From Candidatus Kaiserbacteria bacterium (GTDB lineage: Bacteria > Patescibacteriota > Minisyncoccia > Phycocordibacterales > Phycocordibacteraceae): DNA of 14,077 nt. Shown piece after piece: positions 1-4,594 of this stretch. The notes beneath the pieces are model-generated. The model was not told the origin of the DNA, made no database searches, and saw only the letters and a list, made by a program, of their open reading frames with translations. The number at the start of each line of letters is the position of its first letter. Positions within the stretch are counted from its first letter, which is position 1. The position numbers and the translations under genes were made by a program. The DNA lies in contig JAHFMQ010000015.1 of assembly GCA_023267775.1 (NCBI GenBank), positions 1 through 14,077 of the forward strand, in the 5' to 3' direction.

Positions 1-23
1 GAGTTCGATTCTCGTATCCTGCA
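1..23 (+). tRNA. 3' end of a tRNA gene (partial, body lies before the window)
   Basis: The window opens inside a T-arm. A TTCGATT loop at 4-10 is flanked by GAG and CTC, then comes a 3' acceptor strand ATCCTGC (16-22) with discriminator A23. This would pair with a 5' strand GCAGGAT that lies outside the window, so the amino acid cannot be read. CCA is not encoded, as for the other tRNAs here (CCCA follows). The same stretch recurs at 1710-1736. The tRNA reading is solid for the T-loop and acceptor pattern, but the gene itself is unseen. Confidence 0.55.
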
Positions 24-27
24 CCCA
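1..27 (+). repeat. Direct repeat copy 1: tRNA 3' end, putative attL core
   Basis: These 27 bases are identical to 1710-1736. The copies start GAGTTCGATTCTCG and end CCTGCACCCA, then diverge (CTAGAAAA here, AAAATATT in the second copy). How far identity extends to the left cannot be seen because the window begins here. A tRNA 3' end duplicated in direct orientation 1.7 kb apart is the usual footprint of tyrosine-recombinase integration. Confidence 0.8.
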
Positions 28-32
28 CTAGA

Positions 33-55
33 AAACGTGCCTATCACGCACGTTT
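33..55 (+). terminator. Hairpin after the tRNA end, probable terminator
   Basis: AAACGTGC (33-40) pairs perfectly with GCACGTTT (48-55) around a 7-nt loop, giving 8 bp. It lies 10 nt after the tRNA 3' end, where a terminator is expected. The U-rich part is inside the stem and only TTTA follows, so it is a weak intrinsic terminator. Confidence 0.5.
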
Positions 56-66
56 AAGTCTGAAGA

Positions 67-100
67 CAGAAAATACGCTGCAATTGCAGCGTATTTTCTG
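67..100. repeat. Perfect 34-bp palindrome
   Basis: Bases 67-83 are the exact reverse complement of 84-100 (CAGAAAATACGCTGCAA, then its mirror), with no loop at the centre (AATT). As RNA it would form a long hairpin ending in a U-rich strand, so it may back up the terminator at 33-55. As DNA it could be a dimer binding site or recombination-arm site near the putative att core. Confidence 0.7.
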
Positions 101-193
101 AGCTCAACAATATGTCTTTTGGGCAATAATGCTCGGTTGTCCACAGAGGCAACGAGAATCGAACCTTCCAGAACATGCTCGGTTCACTTGGCG

Positions 194-199
194 TATAAT
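194..199 (+). promoter_or_regulatory. -10 box TATAAT giving a leaderless start
   Basis: A perfect TATAAT ends 6 nt before the ATG at 206. Initiation about 7 nt downstream of the box falls on the A of ATG. No convincing -35 box and no Shine-Dalgarno sequence are visible. Confidence 0.6.
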
Positions 200-205
200 C
201 GAGTA

Positions 206-523
206 ATGGCAAAGCATAAAATAGTTGTTTACGTTCCCCTCAATGATGCTGATAAGATCAGAGAAGCGATTGGTCAGGCTGGAGGTGGGGAGCTCGGCAA
301 ATATGCATTTTGCAGTTTCTCAATGCGTGGCATAGGTCGTTTCAGACCTGAAGAAGGTGCAAAGCCTCATATTGGAGAAGTGGGGAATCTTGAGCAGGTG
401 GAAGAGGAACGTATTGAGGTAACGTGTGATACTCAAGTCGTCGGTAATGTAATTGCGGCAATCAAAAGGACTCATCCATATGAGGAGATTGTGATGGATA
501 TATGGCCGCTAGAGAGTTGGTAG
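206..523 (+). CDS. YqfO/Nif3 C-terminal-like small protein
   Basis: The product is 105 residues. It resembles the stand-alone YqfO-type proteins that correspond to the CutA-like insert domain of Nif3 family proteins. The hallmark segments are RFRPEEGAKPHIGEVG at 45-60, followed by EQVEEERIEV at 64-73, and HPYEE at 90-94. The family folds as a small ferredoxin-like/PII-like alpha-beta domain, but its biochemical role is not established. I chose ATG 206 over an upstream in-frame start at 119, because the first 29 codons of the longer frame show no family resemblance and cross the -10 box at 194-199. It lies inside the segment bounded by the tRNA-end repeats and is followed by the candidate small RNA. 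The family call is fairly safe; the function is unknown. Confidence 0.85.
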   Translation: MAKHKIVVYVPLNDADKIREAIGQAGGGELGKYAFCSFSMRGIGRFRPEEGAKPHIGEVGNLEQVEEERIEVTCDTQVVGNVIAAIKRTHPYEEIVMDIWPLESW

Positions 524-621
524 CCTTTCGTTGGTCAGATGAAGTTTAAACTTGTTTCGGTAGCTATTTTGTGTACGACTAATGACAATCACAGTCACTC
601 TAAGTACGCACACGCTCTATA

Positions 622-649
622 TTGACCTTTCGAGGTATCCGTCTATAGT
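622..649 (+). promoter_or_regulatory. Sigma70-type promoter for a small RNA
   Basis: TTGACC (622-627), a 16-nt spacer and TATAGT (644-649) form a near-consensus promoter. The start would fall near 656, exactly at the 5' strand of the closing helix of the RNA proposed downstream. The -10 plus next four bases, TATAGTGGGG, recur in front of the convergent gene (minus strand, 1266-1257). Confidence 0.6.
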
Positions 650-655
650 GGGGAC

Positions 656-748
656 AGCACCTGTGAGGGCTCCGGCTCTCTCACGGTCAATATAAACCGT
701 AGCCAGGTGCTAACGAAAAAACCGTCCTTTGGGGACGGTTTTTTCGTT
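656..748 (+). ncRNA. Candidate small structured RNA with its own promoter and terminator
   Basis: A transcript starting near 656 would begin with AGCACCTG (656-663), which pairs perfectly with CAGGTGCT (704-711). Inside this closing helix sit a 7-bp hairpin (663-669 with 678-684, one GU) and a 4-5 bp hairpin (683-687 with 696-700), a three-way-junction layout. The terminator hairpin (712-748) follows without a gap. An alternative fold exists: GGTCAATATA (685-694) is perfectly complementary to TATATTGACC (618-627), which would matter only in a longer transcript reading through from upstream. There is no reading frame of note. It matches no RNA family I recognise (not SRP RNA, 6S, tmRNA or RNase P). 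The structure is seen in the sequence; that it is an RNA gene is inference. Confidence 0.5.
712..748. terminator. Strong bidirectional intrinsic terminator
   Basis: AACGAAAAAACCGTCC (712-727) pairs perfectly with GGACGGTTTTTTCGTT (733-748) around a 5-nt loop. The A-run/T-run flanks make it a terminator in both directions: for the plus-strand candidate RNA and for the minus-strand gene whose stop codon is at 748-750. Confidence 0.9.
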
Positions 749-1239
749 TAATCAACCTCCGGATTCCCGCTGTGTAGAATGCGCCGGTTGAAGTTGTCGA
801 CGCGCCAAAAGGGAATCATAGTCCAGAAGAATTTCTCCCCACCGAGGATTTGCTTCACGATCACTTTCACCCTTCGGTTGTCGATCACGGCGATAAACTC
901 ATAGTAGGTGACGTTGGTGTAGACCTCCTCCCAGCGCCCATGTCGTTTTCGACGCACGGGTATCTTCGTTTCCCAGAGGCCTTGGAGTGTACGTGAGCGT
1001 TTCAGCACTTCTGGTGCAAGTTGTATAAGCTTCAGACGCATGAACTGGTCACGTTGTGAGCGCGCCCTGTTCCAGGCTTTGAATTTGATGTGCTCGAGCC
1101 CTTCGGTATTGAAATTTATCTTTTCTTGGAAATAGGGGCAGGGTACCGAACCGATACCTTTATATAAGGCTTCAGCTTTCTCTCGGATGCTGTTGAATTC
1201 TTCGGTGGTAAAGGTGAGTTTTTCTGGTTGACGCTCCAT
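748..1239 (-). CDS. Basic conserved hypothetical protein, possibly nuclease-fold
   Basis: The product is 163 residues, with no signal peptide or membrane segment. The C-terminal two thirds are basic and look like one domain: HIKFK at 50-54, a helix with RARSQRDQFMRLK at 58-70, LAPEVLKRSRTLQG at 74-87, then a strand-rich part with YYEFIAVID at 112-120, RVKVIVKQ at 123-130 and FFWTMIPFWR at 137-146. The order (HI..K, basic helices, then strands ending in a VKVIVKQ-type core) is reminiscent of the barnase/EndoU/colicin/RelE-like nuclease group in phages and CPR genomes. I cannot show catalytic residues, so this is a weak inference. The gene converges on the candidate RNA and shares its terminator. 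ATG 1239 has no Shine-Dalgarno; a TATAGT lies at 1261-1266. Confidence 0.75.
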   Translation of the reverse strand: MERQPEKLTFTTEEFNSIREKAEALYKGIGSVPCPYFQEKINFNTEGLEHIKFKAWNRARSQRDQFMRLKLIQLAPEVLKRSRTLQGLWETKIPVRRKRHGRWEEVYTNVTYYEFIAVIDNRRVKVIVKQILGGEKFFWTMIPFWRVDNFNRRILHSGNPEVD

Positions 1240-1260
1240 GAATGATAGTTATTGCACCCC

Positions 1261-1266
1261 ACTATA
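1261..1266 (-). promoter_or_regulatory. -10 box TATAGT of the basic hypothetical gene
   Basis: On the minus strand TATAGT (1266-1261) is followed by GGGG and lies 21 nt before the ATG, giving a leader of about 14 nt. No clear -35 box is seen. The 10-mer TATAGTGGGG is the same as in the small-RNA promoter at 644-653. Confidence 0.35.
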
Positions 1267-1352
1267 TCGTACGAACTTGGAAATGCTACTCACCCGCAGG
1301 AAGCATCCTGGTCGGCACATTTCCACCTCTATCGGTAATCCCGCCTGTCCTG

Positions 1353-1358
1353 TAGATT
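1353..1358 (+). promoter_or_regulatory. -10-like TAGATT before a small ORF
   Basis: TAGATT ends 7 nt before the ATG at 1366, the same short spacing as for other starts in the window. No -35 box or Shine-Dalgarno sequence is visible. Confidence 0.3.
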
Positions 1359-1365
1359 GGTGCAC

Positions 1366-1605
1366 ATGAAAATTACCGATGAAGATTTCAAGGAGATACT
1401 TGCTTGTTTTGACCCTAAAAATGTTCCAGATAATCTTACCGAAGCTCGACAAGTTATCGAGAACTTTGTCGATCTTGTTGAACTCTTAATGAAACCGCTG
1501 CCTCTTCCGCTTGCAGGAGGATCTTCATTCAAACGACATTCTTCAGATCTTCAGGAATCATCTTCTCAATCGCTTCCACCGACTGAATCAACTCAAGGAT
1601 TTTAG
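1366..1605 (+). CDS. Small hypothetical protein with a possibly aberrant C-terminus
   Basis: The product is 79 residues from ATG 1366. The first ~50 residues (MKITDEDFKEILACFDPK, then a helix NLTEARQVIENFVDLVELLMK) look like a genuine acidic helical protein and resemble small CPR proteins of unknown function. After about codon 50 the composition changes to a Ser/Pro/Gln-rich tail (SSFKRHSSDLQESSSQSLPP). That tail is antisense to the more protein-like frame at 1529-1690 on the other strand. A likely reading is that a rearrangement removed the native 3' end and the frame now runs on to the next stop. It could also start at TTG 1357 or GTG 1360. No function can be assigned. Confidence 0.5.
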   Translation: MKITDEDFKEILACFDPKNVPDNLTEARQVIENFVDLVELLMKPLPLPLAGGSSFKRHSSDLQESSSQSLPPTESTQGF

Positions 1606-1690
1606 GGTCGCGATTCAGGTATCGGGTTCGAACGTCGTTGACGAGCCTGCACAAAGTACGAATGCCGTTGAAAATCGCTACGGATTTTCA
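1529..1690 (-). pseudogene. 5'-truncated remnant of a minus-strand gene
   Basis: Read on the minus strand, about 48 codons ending in TGA at 1531-1529 have a convincing amphipathic, charged composition (for example NDVRTRYLNRDPKILELIQS, then IEKMIPEDLKNVV). The frame is closed upstream by a TGA about four codons before the IFNGIRTLC segment, and there is no ATG or GTG at its start, so it appears to be the C-terminal end of a longer protein. The break falls at the hairpin (1668-1691) about 20 bp from the tRNA-end repeat, as expected if integration or deletion cut the gene. I do not recognise the family. Confidence 0.35.
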
Positions 1691-1691
1691 A
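1668..1691. repeat. Perfect 9-bp inverted repeat beside the right-hand tRNA-end copy
   Basis: TTGAAAATC (1668-1676) and GATTTTCAA (1683-1691) are perfectly complementary around a 6-nt loop. It lies 18 bp before the repeat at 1710, exactly where the minus-strand remnant frame is cut. It may be a recombinase arm site or a simple hairpin; there is no T-run to make it a terminator. Confidence 0.5.
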
Positions 1692-1709
1692 TTCCCAAGC
1701 AACGGGCGG

Positions 1710-1736
1710 GAGTTCGATTCTCGTATCCTGCACCCA
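1710..1736 (+). repeat. Direct repeat copy 2: isolated tRNA 3' fragment, putative attR
   Basis: It is identical over 27 bases to 1-27 and includes the TTCGATT T-loop and the ATCCTGC-A acceptor end. No tRNA body precedes it: no GCAGGAT acceptor partner, D-arm or anticodon arm can be placed in the ~90 bases upstream, and the flanking GGG cannot form a full T-stem. It is therefore an orphan 3' fragment, as left by integration into a tRNA gene. Confidence 0.75.
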
Positions 1737-1743
1737 AAAATAT

Positions 1744-3648
1744 TTACGCAATAGTCAGGATGCTTCCAGGAGTAGCTTTGTCGTGGAGTATTGCATCAGC
1801 GACCGCATTTTCTACCTTTTCTTGAATAGCTCGACGAAGTGCACGAGCGCCATTTTTCTGGTCAAATCCATCCTTAATCAAGCTCTGAACTAAAGTGTCA
1901 GTGACATTGACTGTCACGTTGTGTTCCTTCGAAAGTCGAGTATTGAGATCCGCAAGAAGTAGATGAGTGACGCCTGCCGCATTTTCGAGCGTGAGCGCGT
2001 GGAACAGAACGATATCATCAAAACGGTTCAAGAACTCCGGACTGAAAAGATGCTGTTCGATTAAAAACTTCGTGAGGTCATCTTTGGTTGTCTCAGGATG
2101 TTCTTCAACAAAGGCTGTGCCGGCATTTGAAGTGGCGATGATGATGGTGTTTTTGAATGATACGGTTTTTCCAGCTTGTGTCGTAAGGCGTCCTTCATCA
2201 AGAACCTGGAGCAAAGCATTCCAAATGATGCGGTCAGCTTTTTCAAGTTCGTCGAAGAAAAGTAACGAAAATGGATTTTCCTCAATGGAAAGACCAAGAC
2301 GCTCAATGAATAGCGTTTCGCTTCCAGGAAGTGCGAACTCAGACATATCAAACCGTACCATTACGCCTTCGCCACCAAAATAATGTCGTGCCAGCATCTT
2401 TGCTGTGTGTGTTTTACCGCTACCGGTTGGACCCAAAAATAAGAACGAGCCAATAGGCTTCATTTTGCTTGCTACCCCCGTACGCGCGCGTCGGAGTGCC
2501 GAAGCTACGTCGTGAACAGCCTCTTCTTGCCCCACAATCTCTTTACGGAGAGCATCCTCAAGCGTAAGGAGAACTTGTTTCTCATCTCGTTCAAGTGTGC
2601 CAAGCGGTACTCCCGTCTTGCGCGACAGCACACGATCGACGTCTTTTACAGTGACCTCTTTCGCGTTGATAACCAGTTCCTCCAGCACATCGAGGGATTT
2701 CTCAGGCTGCGGCATCGTTTGGATCAAATCATTCGTGCGGCGAAGGATTTCTTCAAAGACCCCTTCCTCAAACCGAATGGAAGAATACTTCTGACGGGCT
2801 CGGTCATTGAGAAATTCAAGAGTTGCTTTATCCGAAAGCGGGGGGATATCAATACGTTCGAAATAGCGGAGTACATCTTCGCGCCCTTTCCAGAATCCGA
2901 CGTATCCATCAAAAGAGGTCACCGCGATGACCTGAAGTTCCTCCGCATTAAGAAGCGGCAGTATCTCATCAAACATTCCCTGATATTTCTCCGGCTCATG
3001 GAGCACGGCGATGATATTTCCGGCTTTTTGCATTTCCTTAAACATCCGCTTCAATGCATCGACTGAGATACTTGCAAGAGGAATCTCTATGACCTCACGA
3101 TTTTTCAGATTTGCCGGCACTAGCCCGCGGTAGACGTTCTTTGCAAATTGAGAAAGAACAGTTTCCTTTCCCATACCAGGTCCGCCCACAAGGAGCACAT
3201 TGTCTTTTCCTTCTCTTGAGAGGATACGAGTAATGAGTTCAATTGTTTCTTCCCGTCCGTATAGTTTTTTATCGGGACCTTTGTACAAAGCAACGCCAAA
3301 CCGATGCAAGACCGGCGAAGATCCGTACGTCCACGATTTACCTATGGAACCGATTTTTACCAGATTTTCGTACGAAAAACGAATGGGGATAATGAGCAGT
3401 ATGGGTAGTAACAGGAACGAAAGAGCAAGACAATAAAGTCCGATTACGATGACAATGAGGCGAATAATAAGACCTATGAGAGTGACAGCGGTGCCTAAAA
3501 TGATGCGTTCCCACCATTTAAATCCTTCATTTGTATCCCGCTTCCATCCTGAAAAAAGAGTTCTGAGCAATATGCCGATGGAGAAAAAATAGACGATAAA
3601 GCGAAACAGGTTCCACCATGATTTAAACCCGGCGGCTAGGTATCTCAT
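1744..3648 (-). CDS. Membrane-anchored ClpB/ClpA-like double AAA+ ATPase
   Basis: The product is 634 residues. About three hydrophobic helices (16-32 and 49-88) anchor it to the membrane, replacing the Clp N-domain. The first AAA+ module (~130-335) is degenerate: the P-loop is GGPGMGKET (155-163), with Glu after the Lys, and the Walker B position reads IIAVLHEPE (212-220). A ClpB-type linker follows (TGVPLG at 345-350, VGQEEAV at 372-378). The second module is canonical: GPTGSGKT 406-413, LLFFDELEKA 462-471, sensor 1 TIIIATSNAG 501-510, arginine finger in FSPEFLNRFDD 535-545, sensor 2 GARALRRA 600-607. The D2 pore-loop region, GYVG in ClpB, is shortened to a stretch with GSETLF (442-447). It has no ClpP-binding tripeptide that I can see. 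ATP-driven remodelling at the membrane is inferred; the substrate is unknown. Confidence 0.9.
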   Translation of the reverse strand: MRYLAAGFKSWWNLFRFIVYFFSIGILLRTLFSGWKRDTNEGFKWWERIILGTAVTLIGLIIRLIVIVIGLYCLALSFLLLPILLIIPIRFSYENLVKIGSIGKSWTYGSSPVLHRFGVALYKGPDKKLYGREETIELITRILSREGKDNVLLVGGPGMGKETVLSQFAKNVYRGLVPANLKNREVIEIPLASISVDALKRMFKEMQKAGNIIAVLHEPEKYQGMFDEILPLLNAEELQVIAVTSFDGYVGFWKGREDVLRYFERIDIPPLSDKATLEFLNDRARQKYSSIRFEEGVFEEILRRTNDLIQTMPQPEKSLDVLEELVINAKEVTVKDVDRVLSRKTGVPLGTLERDEKQVLLTLEDALRKEIVGQEEAVHDVASALRRARTGVASKMKPIGSFLFLGPTGSGKTHTAKMLARHYFGGEGVMVRFDMSEFALPGSETLFIERLGLSIEENPFSLLFFDELEKADRIIWNALLQVLDEGRLTTQAGKTVSFKNTIIIATSNAGTAFVEEHPETTKDDLTKFLIEQHLFSPEFLNRFDDIVLFHALTLENAAGVTHLLLADLNTRLSKEHNVTVNVTDTLVQSLIKDGFDQKNGARALRRAIQEKVENAVADAILHDKATPGSILTIA

Positions 3649-3654
3649 GGAGAC

Positions 3655-3660
3655 AGTATA
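3655..3660 (-). promoter_or_regulatory. -10 box TATACT giving a leaderless start for the AAA+ gene
   Basis: On the minus strand TATACT is followed by 6 nt (GTCTCC) and then the ATG at 3648. Initiation 7 nt downstream of the box is the A of ATG. A possible -35, TTGCCG, sits at a long 19-nt spacing. There is no Shine-Dalgarno. Confidence 0.55.
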
Positions 3661-3749
3661 CGATGAATTTTTGAAGATTCGGCAAGGATTTTTGGGGACA
3701 GGCGCTGACCCTAATGCACCGCACAGTTTCTGTGGATAACTCTACATGC

Positions 3750-3755
3750 TATACT
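3750..3755 (+). promoter_or_regulatory. Extended -10 promoter of the glutaredoxin gene
   Basis: TGCTATACT (3747-3755) has the TGn extension and a good -10. The -35 region (TTCTGT) is poor. The leader would be about 12 nt without a Shine-Dalgarno sequence. The spacer contains TGTGGATAA (3731-3739), the complement of the DnaA box TTATCCACA. Confidence 0.5.
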
Positions 3756-3774
3756 CACTCAGTAATAAAAAATT

Positions 3775-4017
3775 ATGGATAAAATAGTAACTATTTACAG
3801 CACTCCGACCTGTCATTTTTGTCACATGGCCAAAGATTTTTTTAAGGAAAAGGGTATTGCCTATACTGATTACGATGTCAGAAGTGATCTCGCGAAGCGT
3901 CAGGAAATGATCCAAAAGTCAGGTCAGATGGGTGTTCCCGTTATTTTCGTTGGAGATGAGTTGATTGTCGGTTTCGACAAGGAAAGGCTCGCATCTTCCC
4001 TCGGCGTTACCGTATAG
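3775..4017 (+). CDS. Glutaredoxin-like protein
   Basis: The product is 80 residues, the usual length for a single-domain glutaredoxin/NrdH-type thiol oxidoreductase acting in the cytosol. Strand 1 IVTIYST leads into the redox motif CHFC at 13-16. The cis-proline loop is GVPVIFVG (53-60), and IVGFD (64-68) stands at the glutathione/partner-binding position. CHFC differs from the CPYC of classical glutaredoxins, so the electron donor (glutathione or a thioredoxin reductase) is open. It sits alone between its own promoter (3747-3755) and a hairpin terminator (4069-4094), so it is probably monocistronic. Confidence 0.9.
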   Translation: MDKIVTIYSTPTCHFCHMAKDFFKEKGIAYTDYDVRSDLAKRQEMIQKSGQMGVPVIFVGDELIVGFDKERLASSLGVTV

Positions 4018-4068
4018 CATTTCGGCCCTTATATCTTCTCAGACTCGATATGCGGGCTCGTTCGGAGG

Positions 4069-4094
4069 ATAAGAATTCGAAGACGAGTTCTTAT
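4069..4094 (+). terminator. Hairpin terminator after glutaredoxin gene
   Basis: ATAAGAATTCG (4069-4079) pairs with CGAGTTCTTAT (4084-4094), 11 bp with one GU, around an AAGA loop. TTCC follows, so the U-tract is short. It separates the glutaredoxin gene from tRNA-Arg. Confidence 0.55.
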
Positions 4095-4105
4095 TTCCTC
4101 ACCTC

Positions 4106-4177
4106 GCCCTTATAGTTCAATGGATAGAACAGCCCCGTCCTAAGGGGTAGATGCTGGTTCGATTCCGGCTAAGGGCA
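4106..4177 (+). tRNA. tRNA-Arg (anticodon CCT)
   Basis: This is a complete 72-nt cloverleaf. The acceptor GCCCTTA pairs with TAAGGGC, the D-stem GTTC with GAAC, and the anticodon stem GCCCC with GGGGT. The anticodon loop GTCCTAA carries CCT and reads AGG. The T-stem GCTGG pairs with CCGGC around TTCGATT. The discriminator is A, and CCA is not encoded (CTG follows). Confidence 0.97.
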
Positions 4178-4198
4178 CTGGTCTACTTTTCGAGATGG

Positions 4199-4204
4199 TA
4201 GAAT
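4199..4204 (+). promoter_or_regulatory. -10-like TAGAAT before the small membrane protein
   Basis: TAGAAT ends 9 nt before ATG 4214, so a transcript from it would carry a leader of only 2-3 nt. There is no matching -35. The gene could instead be co-transcribed with tRNA-Arg. Confidence 0.3.
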
Positions 4205-4213
4205 AAAAACTAT

Positions 4214-4504
4214 ATGGACCCAGAATTGAAACGAGTGCTCGACGAGACTCACGCGCTTGCAAAAGATAACCACCGCATGCTCCGCGCCATCCGGAGAGAT
4301 CAGTGGATTGGTTTCTTTGGGAAGATCATTGTATGGGTCGTGGTGCTTGTCTTACCGCTCTACCTCTATCAACAGTATTTGGGGCCACTTGTCGCGCGGT
4401 TTTCAGCGATGTCCGGGATCGCGACGAGCACGACAAATCCATTTGGTCTTCCGACTACCACCGAACTGCAAAAACTGATAAACTCGTACAAAGCGGGGAA
4501 GTAG
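4214..4504 (+). CDS. Small single-helix membrane protein
   Basis: The product is 96 residues. A charged amphipathic N-terminus (about 1-31, DPELKRVLDETHALAKDNHR) is followed by one strong membrane helix (about 32-53, WIGFFGKIIVWVVVLVLPLYLY) and a short polar tail. There is no signal peptidase site. It resembles small conserved membrane proteins of unknown function found in Parcubacteria. It lies between tRNA-Arg and tRNA-Phe (gaps of 36 and 12 nt), which suggests one mixed tRNA/mRNA transcript. No function is assigned. Confidence 0.85.
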   Translation: MDPELKRVLDETHALAKDNHRMLRAIRRDQWIGFFGKIIVWVVVLVLPLYLYQQYLGPLVARFSAMSGIATSTTNPFGLPTTTELQKLINSYKAGK

Positions 4505-4516
4505 CCCCGATGAGAC

Positions 4517-4589
4517 GCTTGGATAGCTCAGTTGGTAGAGCACTTCCCTGAAGAGGAAGGGGTCCCCGGTTCGAGCCCGGGTCCAAGCA
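4517..4589 (+). tRNA. tRNA-Phe (anticodon GAA)
   Basis: This is a complete 73-nt cloverleaf. The acceptor GCTTGGA pairs with TCCAAGC, the D-stem GCTC with GAGC, and the anticodon stem CTTCC with GGAAG. The loop CTGAAGA carries GAA. The T-stem CCCGG pairs with CCGGG around TTCGAGC. The discriminator is A and CCA is not encoded. The next start codon is 5 nt after its 3' end. Confidence 0.97.
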
Positions 4590-4594
4590 CAGAT

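Noticed and set aside
119..205. Upstream start of the YqfO-like protein
   Set aside because: The extension includes the TATAAT box and the inverted T-arm copy, and has no family resemblance.
618..711. HDV-like self-cleaving ribozyme, suggested by the P1-P2-P3-P1'-P2' order of helices
   Set aside because: There are 28 nt between the first two strands, no P4, no recognisable catalytic C region, and the 5' strand overlaps a good promoter.
1640..1736. A complete tRNA ending at the second T-arm copy
   Set aside because: No GCAGGAT acceptor strand, D-arm or proper anticodon loop can be placed upstream, and the T-stem has a G-G mismatch with the local flank. Only the 3' end is present.
1511..1825. 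Plus-strand open frame crossing the tRNA fragment
   Set aside because: Its middle (GVRFSYPAP) is the translation of a tRNA 3' end, and the rest is antisense to the remnant gene and the AAA+ gene.
3731..3739. DnaA box (TGTGGATAA) as a sign of a replication origin
   Set aside because: A single perfect box with no cluster, AT-rich unwinding region, or dnaA/dnaN neighbours. Probably coincidental or a local regulatory site.
4532..4594. N-terminal extension of the DUF2914 protein
   Set aside because: The extra 21 codons are translated tRNA-Phe sequence (SSPGPST-type shadow). ATG 4595 follows directly.
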